A stretch of DNA of 64,000 bases from Brachybacterium squillarum M-6-3 (GCF_000225825.1 NZ_AGBX01000006.1:310001-374000); one strand, 5' to 3'. Shown: positions 10,417-21,903, counted from the stretch's first letter. Program-made: numbers and translations. Notes: a model not told the origin generated them from the sequence alone.

Positions 10417-11024
10417 CGAACGTCCTCCGGGGACGGGGAGAGGGGCGCGCGGGCCCGATGGGACGGGGTCAGGGGAGCCACCCGAGGCGGGGCCGGGGGC
10501 AGGCCGCCCGCGGCCGCGAGCATCGCGATCCAGGCGGCGAAGTGCGGGGCGAGGTCGTCGTCGGCCGGCGTCCAGGAGATCCGCATCTCCACGTCCACCG
10601 TGGAGGCGCGGCCGGCCAGGGCCCCGTAGGACTGGGAGACCACCCGAGTGGCGGTGCAGCCCAGCTCGCGGGTCTCCGCATCGTGCAGCTCGAGGGACTC
10701 GGTCACCCAGGACCAGGCGACGTCCCCGAGCATCGACTCGATCGCGAACTCCGGCTCGAGCTGCGCCTGCACCAGGGCGACCATGCGCCAGGTGCCGTCC
10801 CAGGACTCCTGCCCGGCGGGATCGTGCAGGATCACCAGGCGGCCGCCGGCGAGCTCCTCGTCGTGCACCTCGATCTCCCCGGTGGCGGCCCACGCGGAGG
10901 GCGCCATCTTCGAGGGGGCGGGGATCTCGCGCCAGACGAAGTCGCTGCGGTGCGGGCTACGCGTCATCGCGTCGACGGCGGCCCGGAAGGCGTCGTCGCC
11001 GCTGCGGAAACGGTGAACGGACAC
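10413..11024 (-). CDS. DUF3000 family protein
   Basis: 203 residues. Conserved actinobacterial family of unknown function, recognised by the FRAAVDAM opening, the VWREIPAPSKMAPSAWAATG segment and WDGTWRMVALVQA...EPE. No catalytic motif or membrane segment is seen. The GTG start is supported by a TAGCCT box on the minus strand (11037-11032) ending 7 nt upstream, a leaderless layout. Its last bases overlap the start of rnd, so the two are translated together. Confidence 0.85.
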   Translation of the reverse strand: MSVHRFRSGDDAFRAAVDAMTRSPHRSDFVWREIPAPSKMAPSAWAATGEIEVHDEELAGGRLVILHDPAGQESWDGTWRMVALVQAQLEPEFAIESMLGDVAWSWVTESLELHDAETRELGCTATRVVSQSYGALAGRASTVDVEMRISWTPADDDLAPHFAAWIAMLAAAGGLPPAPPRVAPLTPSHRARAPLSPSPEDVR

Positions 11025-11031
11025 GCCCGTG

Positions 11032-11037
11032 AGGCTA
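11032..11037 (-). promoter_or_regulatory. -10 box, leaderless promoter of the DUF3000 gene
   Basis: TAGCCT on the minus strand followed by 7 bases and then the GTG start. No clear -35 element. Transcription would begin at or next to the start codon. Confidence 0.45.
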
Positions 11038-11092
11038 GTGCGGCCCGGCGCCCCAGGGCGGCAGGCGCGCCGGGCGCGGGGGAGGGGGTGGC

Positions 11093-11557
11093 TCAGCCCT
11101 CCCGCGGGGCGGTGCCGCCGCCCTCGCGCGGCACGTCGTCGGAGTGCACCAGGGAGATCGAGTTGATGCAGTAGCGCTCGTCGGTGGGGGTGTCGAAGCC
11201 CTCGCCCTCGAAGACGTGGCCGAGGTGGGAGCCGCAGTTCGCGCAGCGCACCTCGATCCGGCGCATCCCCATCGAGAAGTCCTGCAGCAGCTCCACCGCG
11301 TCGGAGTCGCTGGGCGCCCAGAAGGCGGGCCAGCCGCAGTGGGCGTCGAACTGGGTGTCGGCGGAGAACAGCTCGGCCCCGCAGGCGCGGCAGGCGTAGG
11401 TGCCGGCGGGCCGGACCTCCTCGTACTCGCCGGTGAAGGGCCGCTCGGTGCCGCCCTCGCGCAGGACCTGGTACTCGGCGAGGCTGAGGCGCTCGCGCCA
11501 CTCCTCGGAGCTGATGGCGACCGGGTAGGGACGGCTGCCGATGGCGTCGGTGGACAC
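11093..11557 (-). CDS. msrB: Peptide-methionine (R)-S-oxide reductase
   Basis: Reduces methionine-R-sulfoxide in damaged proteins with thioredoxin as electron source. 154 residues from GTG 11557, chosen because AAGGGA lies just upstream; an in-frame ATG at 11602 would add 15 unrelated residues. Structural zinc ligands are the two CxxC pairs (Cys 56/59 in CRAC and Cys 105/108 in CANC). The catalytic Cys is 130 in RYCINS. The HCGWPAFW and GHVFEGEG segments are family signatures. Confidence 0.95.
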   Translation of the reverse strand: MSTDAIGSRPYPVAISSEEWRERLSLAEYQVLREGGTERPFTGEYEEVRPAGTYACRACGAELFSADTQFDAHCGWPAFWAPSDSDAVELLQDFSMGMRRIEVRCANCGSHLGHVFEGEGFDTPTDERYCINSISLVHSDDVPREGGGTAPREG

Positions 11558-11636
11558 GGGGTATCCCTTCGGGGAAGACGGGTGCGACGGTACGGGTCCC
11601 ACGGGGACCCTGGGACTCGATCCTACGCGCGGTCCC

Positions 11637-11642
11637 TAGACT
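11637..11642 (+). promoter_or_regulatory. -10 box, leaderless promoter of the alpha/beta hydrolase
   Basis: TAGACT followed by 6 bases and ATG 11649. The spacing puts the transcription start at the ATG and argues for 11649 over GTG 11643. Confidence 0.5.
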
Positions 11643-11648
11643 GTGGCC

Positions 11649-13004
11649 ATGAGTGTTGACGGCGCCGACCCCACCCCCCGCGGCCTGCTCCGACGGGGCC
11701 CCCTGCGGCTGCGTCCCCGCTCCGACCAGGGAAGATGGGCGGAGGCCGCGGCGGTCGGCCTCACCGGCGCCGGGGTGACGTTCGCGCTCAGCGCAGGCGC
11801 CCTCACCGTCGGCGCACGACTGCTGGCCCGCCTGCCGTTGGTGCCGCAGCTCGGCGTGCGCCAGCGCCCCGACACCGGGGTCCGGGCGGTGTTCGAGGAC
11901 CGGGTGCACCTGGACTCCACCGCCGAGTCCCGCCGCGGCGGGTACCTGGCGCTGCGGCAGTCCGGCGGCGCCACCCACGTGCGCCTCGGCCCCGTCACCG
12001 GACAGCCCACCCCCACCACTGTGGCGCGTCCCCTGCTGGCGCAGGACACCGCCGAGGAGCTGCGGGTGGACAGGGCGAAGGTCAACGGCTTCTTCTGGGC
12101 CGGCACCCCCGCCACCGCCCACGGCCTGCCCACCCAGGAGGTCGAGATCGACTCCCCGGTCGGCCCGATGCCCGCCTGGCTGGTGCGTCCCGACCCCGCC
12201 GCCGGCTCCGCCCCCGGGCAGGAGCGCACCTGGGCGATCTTCGTGCACGGCCACGGCGCCACCCGCGGCGAGGCGCTGCGGGTGCTGCCTCTGCTGCACC
12301 GCCTGGGCCTGACCAGCCTCACCGTCACCTACCGCAACGACATCGGCGGTCCCGCCTCCGCCGACCGCATGCACCACCTGGGATCCGACGAGTGGGAGGA
12401 CGTCGAGGCCGCCATCGAGTACGCCCTCGCGCACGGCGCCGAACGCCTGGTGCTGCTGGGCTGGTCGATGGGCGGCGGGATCGCCCTGCGCACCTCCGTG
12501 CGCTCCGCCCACCGCGACCGCATCGCCGCCCTGGTGCTGGACTCCCCGGCCGTGGACTGGCAGGACATCCTCATCTACCACGCCACCGCGCTGAAGGCCC
12601 CGCAGCCGATGCGGCGCCTCGCCCTGTGGATGATGACCTCCTCCTTCGGTGCGCGGATGGTGCGGCTGCACGAGCCGCTGGCCCTGCACGAGATGCGGCC
12701 CGAGCACTACGCCCGCACCCTGATCCACCCGGTGCTGCTGTTCCACGCCCTCGACGACGCGACCGTGCCGCCCGCGCCCAGCCGGCGCCTGGCCTCGCTG
12801 CGCCCGGACCTGGTGACCTTCGAGCCCGTCGAGGGGGCCTCCCACACCCGGGAATGGAACCGTGACCCGGCCCGCTGGGAGCGGCTGCTCACCGGTTTCC
12901 TGCAGCGCAGCCTCGACCTCGATCCGGCGCAGGTGCCCACCGCGTTCCCGGTGCGCGACCCCGGGGCCGCCCCCGAGGCCGACGCCATCGGCATGCGGCT
13001 CTGA
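11649..13004 (+). CDS. Alpha/beta hydrolase with N-terminal membrane anchor
   Basis: 451 residues. One hydrophobic stretch near residues 38-62 (VGLTGAGVTFALSAGALTVG) is probably a signal anchor. The C-terminal half is an alpha/beta hydrolase: HGHGATRGEALR oxyanion region, nucleophile Ser in GWSMGGG, acid Asp in FHALDDATVPP and His in EGASHTREW. This is the layout of prolyl-oligopeptidase or dienelactone-type serine hydrolases. The substrate is unknown. The gene is divergent from msrB. Confidence 0.85.
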   Translation: MSVDGADPTPRGLLRRGPLRLRPRSDQGRWAEAAAVGLTGAGVTFALSAGALTVGARLLARLPLVPQLGVRQRPDTGVRAVFEDRVHLDSTAESRRGGYLALRQSGGATHVRLGPVTGQPTPTTVARPLLAQDTAEELRVDRAKVNGFFWAGTPATAHGLPTQEVEIDSPVGPMPAWLVRPDPAAGSAPGQERTWAIFVHGHGATRGEALRVLPLLHRLGLTSLTVTYRNDIGGPASADRMHHLGSDEWEDVEAAIEYALAHGAERLVLLGWSMGGGIALRTSVRSAHRDRIAALVLDSPAVDWQDILIYHATALKAPQPMRRLALWMMTSSFGARMVRLHEPLALHEMRPEHYARTLIHPVLLFHALDDATVPPAPSRRLASLRPDLVTFEPVEGASHTREWNRDPARWERLLTGFLQRSLDLDPAQVPTAFPVRDPGAAPEADAIGMRL

Positions 13005-13044
13005 GGCCCGCGCCTCCTGAGCTCCTGCAACGGACCCGCCCGGC

Positions 13045-13791
13045 TCAGGCGCGGCGGTAGCGGCCGATCGTCGCCTCGGCCCCGACCAGCAGCGAGGCCA
13101 GGCGCCAGTCCTGCTCCGCGGCCGCCCCGGTGATCGCCCGGGAGGCGTCCCCGCCCACCGTGCGATGGGTGGTGGAGAAGCACAGCTCGTCCAGCCGCCG
13201 CGCCGCGGCCAGACGGCCCAGCGTGCCGGGCCCGCCCTCCGCCTGGATCAGCCGGTGCCCCCGCGTGGCCAGCCGCTCCACCGCCTCGGCGGCGTCCGCG
13301 GCCGGCAGCACCCGCTCGGCGGCCAGCCCGCTGCGCTTGATCACCCGGTCCCGGTGCTCGGGCGGGCACAGGGCCAGCACGGGCCAGCCGGCGCTGTCGC
13401 CGAGCAGCTCCTCCGGGAGGTCCCCGGTGCTGGTGAGCACCGCCAGCTCGGGGCGCCCCGCCCCGCCGGGACGGTGCGCCCGCGGGTCCAGGGCCGCATG
13501 CCCGGTCGGCTGCGTGTAGTCCTCGGCGCGCACGGTGCCGGCGCCCACCAGCACCACGTCCGCCAGGGATCGCAGCACCGCGAAGACCAGGGAGTCGTCG
13601 GCGTTGCGCAGGGTGCCGCTGGAGCCGTCGGAGCCGGTGACGGCTCCGTCGATCGTCGTGTTCATCATCGCCCGCACCGTGAGGCCCGGCCCGGGTGCGT
13701 ACAGGGCGGCCAGCGCCTCCGCCCCGGCGGCGTCGTCCGTGATCGGGCGGGGCGCCGCGAGCGCGGACCCGTCCTGGAGCAGCAGCTGCAT
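13045..13791 (-). CDS. RibD C-terminal / dihydrofolate-reductase-like reductase
   Basis: 248 residues with the RibD_C (pyrimidine reductase) fold: RAMMNTTIDGAVTGSDGSSG near the start, DVVLVGAGTVRAEDY for NADPH binding and AEGGPGTLGRL in the C-terminal half. Members reduce an aminopyrimidine ribosyl phosphate in riboflavin synthesis, or unknown substrates. Here it stands alone without a deaminase domain or other rib genes, so the substrate is not clear. GGAGGTGGG precedes the ATG. Confidence 0.85.
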   Translation of the reverse strand: MQLLLQDGSALAAPRPITDDAAGAEALAALYAPGPGLTVRAMMNTTIDGAVTGSDGSSGTLRNADDSLVFAVLRSLADVVLVGAGTVRAEDYTQPTGHAALDPRAHRPGGAGRPELAVLTSTGDLPEELLGDSAGWPVLALCPPEHRDRVIKRSGLAAERVLPAADAAEAVERLATRGHRLIQAEGGPGTLGRLAAARRLDELCFSTTHRTVGGDASRAITGAAAEQDWRLASLLVGAEATIGRYRRA

Positions 13792-13873
13792 CGACCCACC
13801 TCCGCACGCCGCGGGTCCCTCCCGCCGGCCGGACCATCCTCCCGCATGCGCCGTGCGGGGTCGGACGCGCCCC

Positions 13874-13879
13874 TACACT
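13874..13879 (+). promoter_or_regulatory. -10 box, leaderless promoter of zapE
   Basis: TACACT, then 7 bases, then the GTG start at 13887. No good -35 hexamer. Confidence 0.45.
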
Positions 13880-13886
13880 GGCCCGC

Positions 13887-14921
13887 GTGACCGATGCGCT
13901 CGCCGACCGACGGCCGAACCCCTCCCTGGACCGCCTGCTCGCCGACCTGGTGCCGCCGCCGCGCTTCGCCGAGGCCCGCCTGGAGACCTACGTGCCGGAT
14001 CCTGCGCACCCCTCCCAGCAGGAGGCCAAGGAGCGTATCGGCGAGTTCGCCGCCGGTCTCGGCTGGCCCGCCGCCGGGGGCCTGCGCGGCCTGCTGCGCC
14101 GCAACAAGCCGGCTGCCGCCCGCGGCATCTACCTCGACGGCGGCTTCGGCGTCGGCAAGACCCACCTGCTGACCTCGCTGTTCCACGCCGTCGACGGCAA
14201 GCGGGTGTACGGGACCTTCGTGGAGTACACGGACCTCGTCGGCGCGCTCGGCTTCCAGCGGGCCGTGGACCTGCTGGGGGAGTCGGTGCTGGTGTGCATC
14301 GACGAGTTCGAGCTCGACGACCCCGGCGACACCCTGCTGATGACCCGGCTGATCCGCGAGCTCTCCGACCGGGGCGTGGCCGTGGTGGCCACCTCCAACA
14401 CGCTGCCCGAGGCGCTGGGGGAGGGACGCTTCGCCGCCCAGGACTTCCTGCGGGAGATCCAGTCGATGTCCGAGCGCTTCGAGGTGCTCCGCATCGACGG
14501 CGAGGACTACCGCCGCCGCGACGGCGTCACCGAGATCCGCGCCCTTCCCGAACAGACCGTCCGCGAGCACGCCGAGGCCCAGGACGCCGCCACCCTCGAC
14601 GGCTTCGAGGATCTGCTGGAACACCTGCGCCACGTGCACCCCTCCCGCTACGGGGCGCTGATCGACGAGGTCTCCGCCGCACACCTGACCGGGCTGCGCA
14701 CCCTCACCCACCACCACGACGCGCTGCGCTTCGTGGTGCTCGTGGACCGGCTCTACGACCGCGAGGTGCCCACCCCGCTGTCCGCCGCGGACGACGCCGA
14801 GGTGGTCGCGGAGCTGTTCACCGCGGAGCTGCTGCGCAGCGGCTACCGCAAGAAGTACTACCGGGCGCTGTCGCGCCTGGCCTCCCTCGCCCACGACGGG
14901 GCCCGGCAGCTCCGGGCCTGA
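13887..14921 (+). CDS. zapE: ZapE / AFG1-like ATPase
   Basis: 344-residue P-loop ATPase of the AFG1/ZapE family. Walker A is GGFGVGKTHL (about 89-98), Walker B is LVCIDEFEL, and sensor 1 is VVATSNTLPE. In E. coli ZapE acts at the division ring; the role in actinobacteria is not established. The GTG start is the first codon after the leaderless -10 box. It converges on treZ. Confidence 0.88.
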   Translation: MTDALADRRPNPSLDRLLADLVPPPRFAEARLETYVPDPAHPSQQEAKERIGEFAAGLGWPAAGGLRGLLRRNKPAAARGIYLDGGFGVGKTHLLTSLFHAVDGKRVYGTFVEYTDLVGALGFQRAVDLLGESVLVCIDEFELDDPGDTLLMTRLIRELSDRGVAVVATSNTLPEALGEGRFAAQDFLREIQSMSERFEVLRIDGEDYRRRDGVTEIRALPEQTVREHAEAQDAATLDGFEDLLEHLRHVHPSRYGALIDEVSAAHLTGLRTLTHHHDALRFVVLVDRLYDREVPTPLSAADDAEVVAELFTAELLRSGYRKKYYRALSRLASLAHDGARQLRA

Positions 14922-14923
14922 AT

Positions 14924-14943
14924 CCTCGGCACCCGGGCCGAGG
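14924..14943. terminator. Small hairpin between convergent zapE and treZ
   Basis: CCTCGG and CCGAGG pair across an 8-base loop in the 49-base gap between the two stops. It could serve as a terminator in either direction; there is no T-tract. Confidence 0.4.
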
Positions 14944-14970
14944 CGGCCGCGCGCGTCTCCTGCCGCAGGG

Positions 14971-16764
14971 TCAGCGCACCACCAGCACGCCGGGACCGTT
15001 CAGCCCCGGGAGGCCCTGCGGGTCCGCGGTCGTGGTCCCGAAGGACGCCAGCTCCTCGCCGCGCGGGGGAGCCTCCGGCAGGGACACCGGGCCCTCGCCG
15101 CGGTGGGCGAGCACGGTGACGTCCCCGCGGCGCAGCAGCACCGTCTCCTCGCCGAGCGCCTGCACCGAGGTGTCCGCGAGGTCGCCGCTGCGCAGGGCCG
15201 GGACGGCGCGTCGCAGAGCGATCAGCGCCCGGTACCACTCCAGGATGCGGGCGTGCTCGCCCTCGCCGCGCTCGTCCCAGGGCAGCATCGAGGCGGTGAA
15301 GGTCTCCCGGGCCTGCGGGTCGGGGATCGTGCCCTCCCAGCCCATCTCCGCGAACTCCTCGGCGCGGCCGGCGCTCACCAGCGGGCCCAGCTCCTCGTCG
15401 TGGTCGGTGAAGAAGGCGAAAGGGGCGGAGGTCGCCCACTCCTCGCCCTGGAACAGCATCGGGGTGCCGGGGCCCAGCAGGACCAGCGCGATCGCGGCGG
15501 CGTGCTGCTCGGGGGTGAGGGAGGCGTGGATGCGGTCGCCGGTGGCGCGGTTGCCCACCTGGTCGTGGTCCTGCAGGAAGGTCACGAAGGAGTGGCCGTC
15601 GTAGTCGGGGGAGGCGGGGTCCACGGGGGCGCCCCACACCTGCCCGCGGAAGCTCGAGTAGGTGCCGGCGTGCTCGAAGATGCGCGGCAGCACGCGGCCC
15701 AGCACCTCCGTGGTGCCGAAGTCGCCGTAGTAGCCCTCGCGCTCGCCGGTGATCCAGGCGTGCACCCCGTGGTGCACGTCGTCGGCCCACTGCATGTCCA
15801 TCCCCAGGCCGCCCGCGGCGACGGGGGTGACGGTGCAGGGGTCGTTGCGGTCCGACTCGGCGATCAGGGTCAGCGGGCGGCCGGTGTCCTCCTGCCAGAC
15901 CAGGGTGTCCAGGCTCAGCTCGGCCAGCAGGTGCAGCGGGGAGTCGTCCTGCAGCTCGTGCACGGCGTCCAGGCGCAGCCCGTCCAGGCCGAACTCCACC
16001 AACCACTGCCGGGCGGCGGCGCGCAGGAAGGCCCGCACCTCCCTCGAGCCCTCCTGGTCCAGGTTCACGGCCTGGCCCCAGGGCGTCTCGTGCTGGTCGG
16101 TGAAGTAGGGCCCGAGCATGCCCAGGTAGTTCCCGGCGGGGCCGAGGTGGTTGTAGACCACGTCCAGCAGCACCGCCAGGCCGCGGGCGTGCGCGGCGTC
16201 GACGAAGCGGGCCAGGGCGGCGGGGCCCCCGTAGGCGGCGTGCACCGCGTACAGGCCGACGCCGTCGTAGCCCCAGCCGCGGTCGCCCGGGAAGGTCGCC
16301 ACCGGCATCAGCTCCACGGCGTCCACGCCGAGCGCGACCAGGTCGTCCAGCCGCTCGATCGCGGAGTCCAGGGTGCCGCCGCGGCCGTCCGGCCCCGGGG
16401 TGAACGTGCCCACGTGCAGCTCGTAGATCACGGCGCCGCGCAGGTCCGCCCCCGCCCACGGCGCGGCCTCGGCGCGCAGGGCGGCCAGGTCCACGACCTC
16501 GCTGGGGCCATGGACGCCGTCCGGCTGGGAGAGCGAGCGCGGGTCCGGGATCCAGGGGCCGTCGTCGTCGATGCGGAAGGCATAGCGGGTGCCGGGCTCG
16601 GCGGCGACGCCGGGCAGGGTGAACCAGCCGTCCTCGCTGCGGGTCATCGGCCGCGCCGCGTCGCCGAGGCGGATCTCGACCTGCTCGGCGGCGGGCGCCC
16701 ACAGGGCGTAGCGGCCGCGGTCCACGGCAGGCAGCGGGGCAGGGGTCGCGTCCTGGGGTGCCAT
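14971..16764 (-). CDS. treZ: Malto-oligosyltrehalose trehalohydrolase
   Basis: 597 residues, glycoside hydrolase family 13. Releases trehalose from the reducing end made by TreY. An N-terminal carbohydrate-binding beta domain (GRYALWAPAAEQVEIRL) is followed by the (beta/alpha)8 barrel: DVVYNHLGPAGNY, DGLRLDAVHEL (nucleophile Asp), LIAESDRND (acid/base Glu) and FLQDHDQVGNR. Its ATG overlaps the treY stop in TGATG, which implies coupled translation. Last gene of glgX-treY-treZ. Confidence 0.95.
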   Translation of the reverse strand: MAPQDATPAPLPAVDRGRYALWAPAAEQVEIRLGDAARPMTRSEDGWFTLPGVAAEPGTRYAFRIDDDGPWIPDPRSLSQPDGVHGPSEVVDLAALRAEAAPWAGADLRGAVIYELHVGTFTPGPDGRGGTLDSAIERLDDLVALGVDAVELMPVATFPGDRGWGYDGVGLYAVHAAYGGPAALARFVDAAHARGLAVLLDVVYNHLGPAGNYLGMLGPYFTDQHETPWGQAVNLDQEGSREVRAFLRAAARQWLVEFGLDGLRLDAVHELQDDSPLHLLAELSLDTLVWQEDTGRPLTLIAESDRNDPCTVTPVAAGGLGMDMQWADDVHHGVHAWITGEREGYYGDFGTTEVLGRVLPRIFEHAGTYSSFRGQVWGAPVDPASPDYDGHSFVTFLQDHDQVGNRATGDRIHASLTPEQHAAAIALVLLGPGTPMLFQGEEWATSAPFAFFTDHDEELGPLVSAGRAEEFAEMGWEGTIPDPQARETFTASMLPWDERGEGEHARILEWYRALIALRRAVPALRSGDLADTSVQALGEETVLLRRGDVTVLAHRGEGPVSLPEAPPRGEELASFGTTTADPQGLPGLNGPGVLVVR

Positions 16765-19382
16765 CAGGCGGTCTCCTCCTCGGGCAGCTCGTCCGCGCTC
16801 ACGGTGCGGAACACCTCGGTCATGGTGGTCTCGCCGCGGCGCACCAGCAGCGCCACGGGCCAGTCGGTCAGCAGCTCGGCCAGACGCACGGTGCCGCCGG
16901 CGATCTCCCGGCCGGTCAGTGCGTCGCGCCAGCGGCCCTCGGGCAGCTCCAGGCGCGCATCGCCCCAGCCGCCCCGCTGGGCCAGGCCGTGGGCCAGACG
17001 GGTGACGACCGTGACGGCCTCCAGGGGGCCCTCCCCGACACCGCGGCCGAAGGCCAGGGCGTGCGCCGTGGAGGTGGGCAGCGGACGGTAGGTGGCCTCG
17101 CGGCCGCGGAACAGCTCGGGCCGCTCCTGGCGCAGCACCAGCGCCCGATGGGTCAGCCACTGCTTCTCGTCGCCGATGCCGTCGGGGCGGCGTCCGGCGA
17201 TCATGCGGTCCAGCCGCTCGGCGTGAGCGGCGTGGTCCACGGGACGCCGGTTGTCCGGATCCACCAGGGACAGGTCCACGGTCTCGTTGCCCTGGTAGAT
17301 GTCGGGCACGCCCGGCATGGTCAGCTGCACCAGCTTCTGGCCGAGGATCGCGGAGCGCTGCACCGGCAGGGTGCGGCGGGTCCAGGCGGTGAGGATCTCG
17401 TCGACGGCGGGACTGGCCACGGACGCGCGAGCCAGGTCCAGCACCTGCTGCTCGTACTCCGGCTCCTGGTCGGTCCAGGTGGTGTGGGTCTTCGCCTCCC
17501 GCATCGCCTTGGTGAGGTAGTCCGTGATCCGCTCGGCGGTGATCCGCTCCGCAGCGGCGCCCGGCAGGTCCCAGCAGGCGGCCAGGGTCTGCCACAGCAG
17601 CAGCTCCACGGCGCCGTCCACCCGGTCCCCGCGGTGCTCGGCGGTGGCGCGGTCCAGGTCCTGCACCACCACGGCCCACTCCAGCGGCTGCTCCGTGAGC
17701 ACCGCCAGACGCGCCCGCACGTCCTCGCTGCGCTTGGTGTCGTGGGTGGACAAGGTGGTCATCGAGTCCGGGCGGGTGCGCACCATGTCCAGCGCGTGGT
17801 CGTGCAGGTCGTCCGGGTCCACGCCGATCCGGTCCGGGTCCGCGCCCACCTCGGTGACCGGCAGGAACCGCGGGTAACGGTAGAAGGCGGTGTCCTCCAG
17901 CGCCTTCGCGTGCACGGGCCCGCAGGTCTGCGCGAAGCGGATGATCACCTCGGCGCGCTGGGCGCTCGCCGTGCGGCCGGCGCTGCCGATCTCGTCGCCG
18001 CACACCAGCGCCACCACGGTCTCCAGCGTCGCCACCACGTCCTCGTCCTCGCCCAGGCGGTCCCGGGAGCGCGCGGCGGCCTGCTCGATCACCGCCCGCT
18101 CGGAGCCGGGGGCGGGCTCGCCGGGCACGATGTACGCCCGGTAGCGGTCCATCGAGGCCAGCAGCGCGACGACGACCTTCTGGATGTTGCGCCGGGTGGT
18201 GTCGCGCAGGCGGATGTCGTCCTGGCAGATGCGGTGGATCAGCGAGGTGAGGCGCTCGATCTCCGCCCACAGGCTGGTGGTGACGATGAGGTCCGTGGAC
18301 TCCGCGGCGATCTCGTCGAAGGGGCGCAGGTCGCCGGTGCGGCGCTGCCACAGGTGGGTGAGCCCCAGGGCGCCGTGAGGGTCGTGGAACAGGCCGCCGA
18401 CCCGCCACAGGGCGTCGTAGCCGGTGGTGCCCGCGCAGGGGAAGTCCCCGGGCAGCTGCTCCTCGCCCTCCAGGATCTTCTCCACCACGGTCCAGGCGCC
18501 GCCGGTGGCGGCCTCCAGATCGCGCAGGTAGCCGCGCGGGTCGGCCAGGCCGTCGGGATGGTCGATGCGGTAGCCGTCGATGACTCCCTCGCCCTGCAGT
18601 CGTAGCAGCGTCGCGTGAGTGGCCTCGAAGACGCTGGGCAGCTCCACGCGCACCGCGGCCAGGGTGTCCACGTCGAAGAAGCGCCGGTAGTTCAGCTCGT
18701 CGTCGGCGACCTTCCAGTACGCCAGGCGGTACCACTGCCGCTCCAGCAGGTCCGCCAGCCCCAGGTGCTCGGTGCCCGCCGCGATCGGCAGCACGTGGTC
18801 GTAGTAGCGCACCACCGGCTCCTCGGCGAGGCCGCCGTCGGGCTGGGGGATCTCCTCCCGGCCCACGGTGACCTCCCCGTCGGCCAGCACGGAGCCGATC
18901 GGCCGGCCCAGCACCGGCACCAGCACGGCCCTCTCGGCCGGGTCCAGATCGAACCACTCGGCATAGGGGGAGGCAGGGCCGTCGCGCAGCACCGACCACA
19001 GGGCGCCGTTGTGCCAGATCGGGGTGGGGATCGCCATGTGGTTGGGCACCACGTCGACGATGATCCCCATGCCGTGCTCGTGCGCTGTCGCGGCGAGGGC
19101 CCGCAGGCCGTCCTCGCCGCCGATGTCCTCGCTGATGCGGGAGTGGTCGACCACGTCGTAGCCGTGCATCGAGCCGGGCGCCGCCTGCAGCACGGGGGAG
19201 CAGAACAGGTGCCCCACGCCGAGCCGCGCCAGGTAGGGCACCAGCGCGGCCGCGTCGGCCGTGGTGAAGCCCGCGTGCAGCTGCAGCCGGTACGTCGAGC
19301 TGGGCACCGCCGCGGCCGAGGCCGTGGGGAGCTCGGCGGTGCGGGTGTCGGGACGGGGGCGGGCCCCCTCGGTGGCGTTCAC
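16764..19382 (-). CDS. treY: Malto-oligosyltrehalose synthase
   Basis: 872 residues, GH13. Rearranges the terminal alpha-1,4 bond of a maltodextrin into alpha-1,1, giving maltooligosyl-trehalose. Signatures: SSTYRLQLHAGFTTADAAAL at the start, IVDVVPNHMA, DGYRIDHPDGLADP (nucleophile Asp) and LSTHDTKRSEDVRARL near the active site. The GTG start is 55 bases after glgX. Together with TreZ it makes trehalose from glycogen without sugar phosphates, for osmotic protection or as a carbon store. Confidence 0.95.
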   Translation of the reverse strand: MNATEGARPRPDTRTAELPTASAAAVPSSTYRLQLHAGFTTADAAALVPYLARLGVGHLFCSPVLQAAPGSMHGYDVVDHSRISEDIGGEDGLRALAATAHEHGMGIIVDVVPNHMAIPTPIWHNGALWSVLRDGPASPYAEWFDLDPAERAVLVPVLGRPIGSVLADGEVTVGREEIPQPDGGLAEEPVVRYYDHVLPIAAGTEHLGLADLLERQWYRLAYWKVADDELNYRRFFDVDTLAAVRVELPSVFEATHATLLRLQGEGVIDGYRIDHPDGLADPRGYLRDLEAATGGAWTVVEKILEGEEQLPGDFPCAGTTGYDALWRVGGLFHDPHGALGLTHLWQRRTGDLRPFDEIAAESTDLIVTTSLWAEIERLTSLIHRICQDDIRLRDTTRRNIQKVVVALLASMDRYRAYIVPGEPAPGSERAVIEQAAARSRDRLGEDEDVVATLETVVALVCGDEIGSAGRTASAQRAEVIIRFAQTCGPVHAKALEDTAFYRYPRFLPVTEVGADPDRIGVDPDDLHDHALDMVRTRPDSMTTLSTHDTKRSEDVRARLAVLTEQPLEWAVVVQDLDRATAEHRGDRVDGAVELLLWQTLAACWDLPGAAAERITAERITDYLTKAMREAKTHTTWTDQEPEYEQQVLDLARASVASPAVDEILTAWTRRTLPVQRSAILGQKLVQLTMPGVPDIYQGNETVDLSLVDPDNRRPVDHAAHAERLDRMIAGRRPDGIGDEKQWLTHRALVLRQERPELFRGREATYRPLPTSTAHALAFGRGVGEGPLEAVTVVTRLAHGLAQRGGWGDARLELPEGRWRDALTGREIAGGTVRLAELLTDWPVALLVRRGETTMTEVFRTVSADELPEEETA

Positions 19383-19437
19383 GATCGTGCTCCGCTCCTT
19401 CGTGGGGGCCGCGCCCCCGGGGGTGGGGTGGGCCGGC

Positions 19438-21606
<2,169 letters not shown>

Positions 21607-21612
21607 GGGCCC

Positions 21613-21618
21613 AGGCTA
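21613..21618 (-). promoter_or_regulatory. -10 box, leaderless promoter of glgX-treY-treZ
   Basis: TAGCCT on the minus strand, 6 bases before the glgX ATG. No convincing -35 element. Confidence 0.45.
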
Positions 21619-21752
21619 ACCGCATTGGTCCGGATTCCCGCGGGAGGTGACCGCCCGTGCGGTGTTCGTCTCCGGTCCTTGACCCCGGTCGCCCCGCGTG
21701 GGGCCCGGTCACCCCGTGTGGGCGCCGGCTCGAGGGGTCGGTGGCCGGGGTG

Positions 21753-21831
21753 CTGTCCATGAGATGGAGCGTGGGAGGCAGTGCCTCCCCTATGGCGAGG
21801 CACTGCCTCCCTGACTCCATCTCATGGACAG
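21753..21831. repeat. 79-bp palindromic element, copy 1
   Basis: Near-perfect hairpin of exactly 79 bases: a 17-bp outer stem (21753-21769 with 21815-21831), a 3x3 internal loop, a 15-bp inner stem (21773-21787 with 21797-21811) and a 9-base apical loop. The ends are CTGTCCAT and ATGGACAG. It lies between the terminator of the minus-strand tRNAs and the glgX promoter. Two more 79-bp elements with the same ends occur at 22848 and 26051. No coding content and no U-tract. Confidence 0.85.
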
Positions 21832-21871
21832 GTCGCGGGGCGTCTCGTCGCGCGCAGGAGCCGGACATGCG

Positions 21872-21903
21872 GAACGGCCCCGGTCGTGGGACCGGGGCCG
21901 TTC
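21872..21903 (-). terminator. Terminator of the minus-strand tRNA pair
   Basis: GAACGGCCCCGGT and ACCGGGGCCGTTC pair across a 6-base loop, just past the 3' end of tRNA-Val. Nearly the same stem is found after the plus-strand tRNA cluster (22756-22787). Confidence 0.8.

Noticed and set aside
12067..12073. TGGACAG and CTGTCCA matches inside genes (for example 12067, 33939, 36343) as further ends of the 79-bp family
   Set aside because: They lie in codons for common residue pairs and have no partner end at 79 bp.
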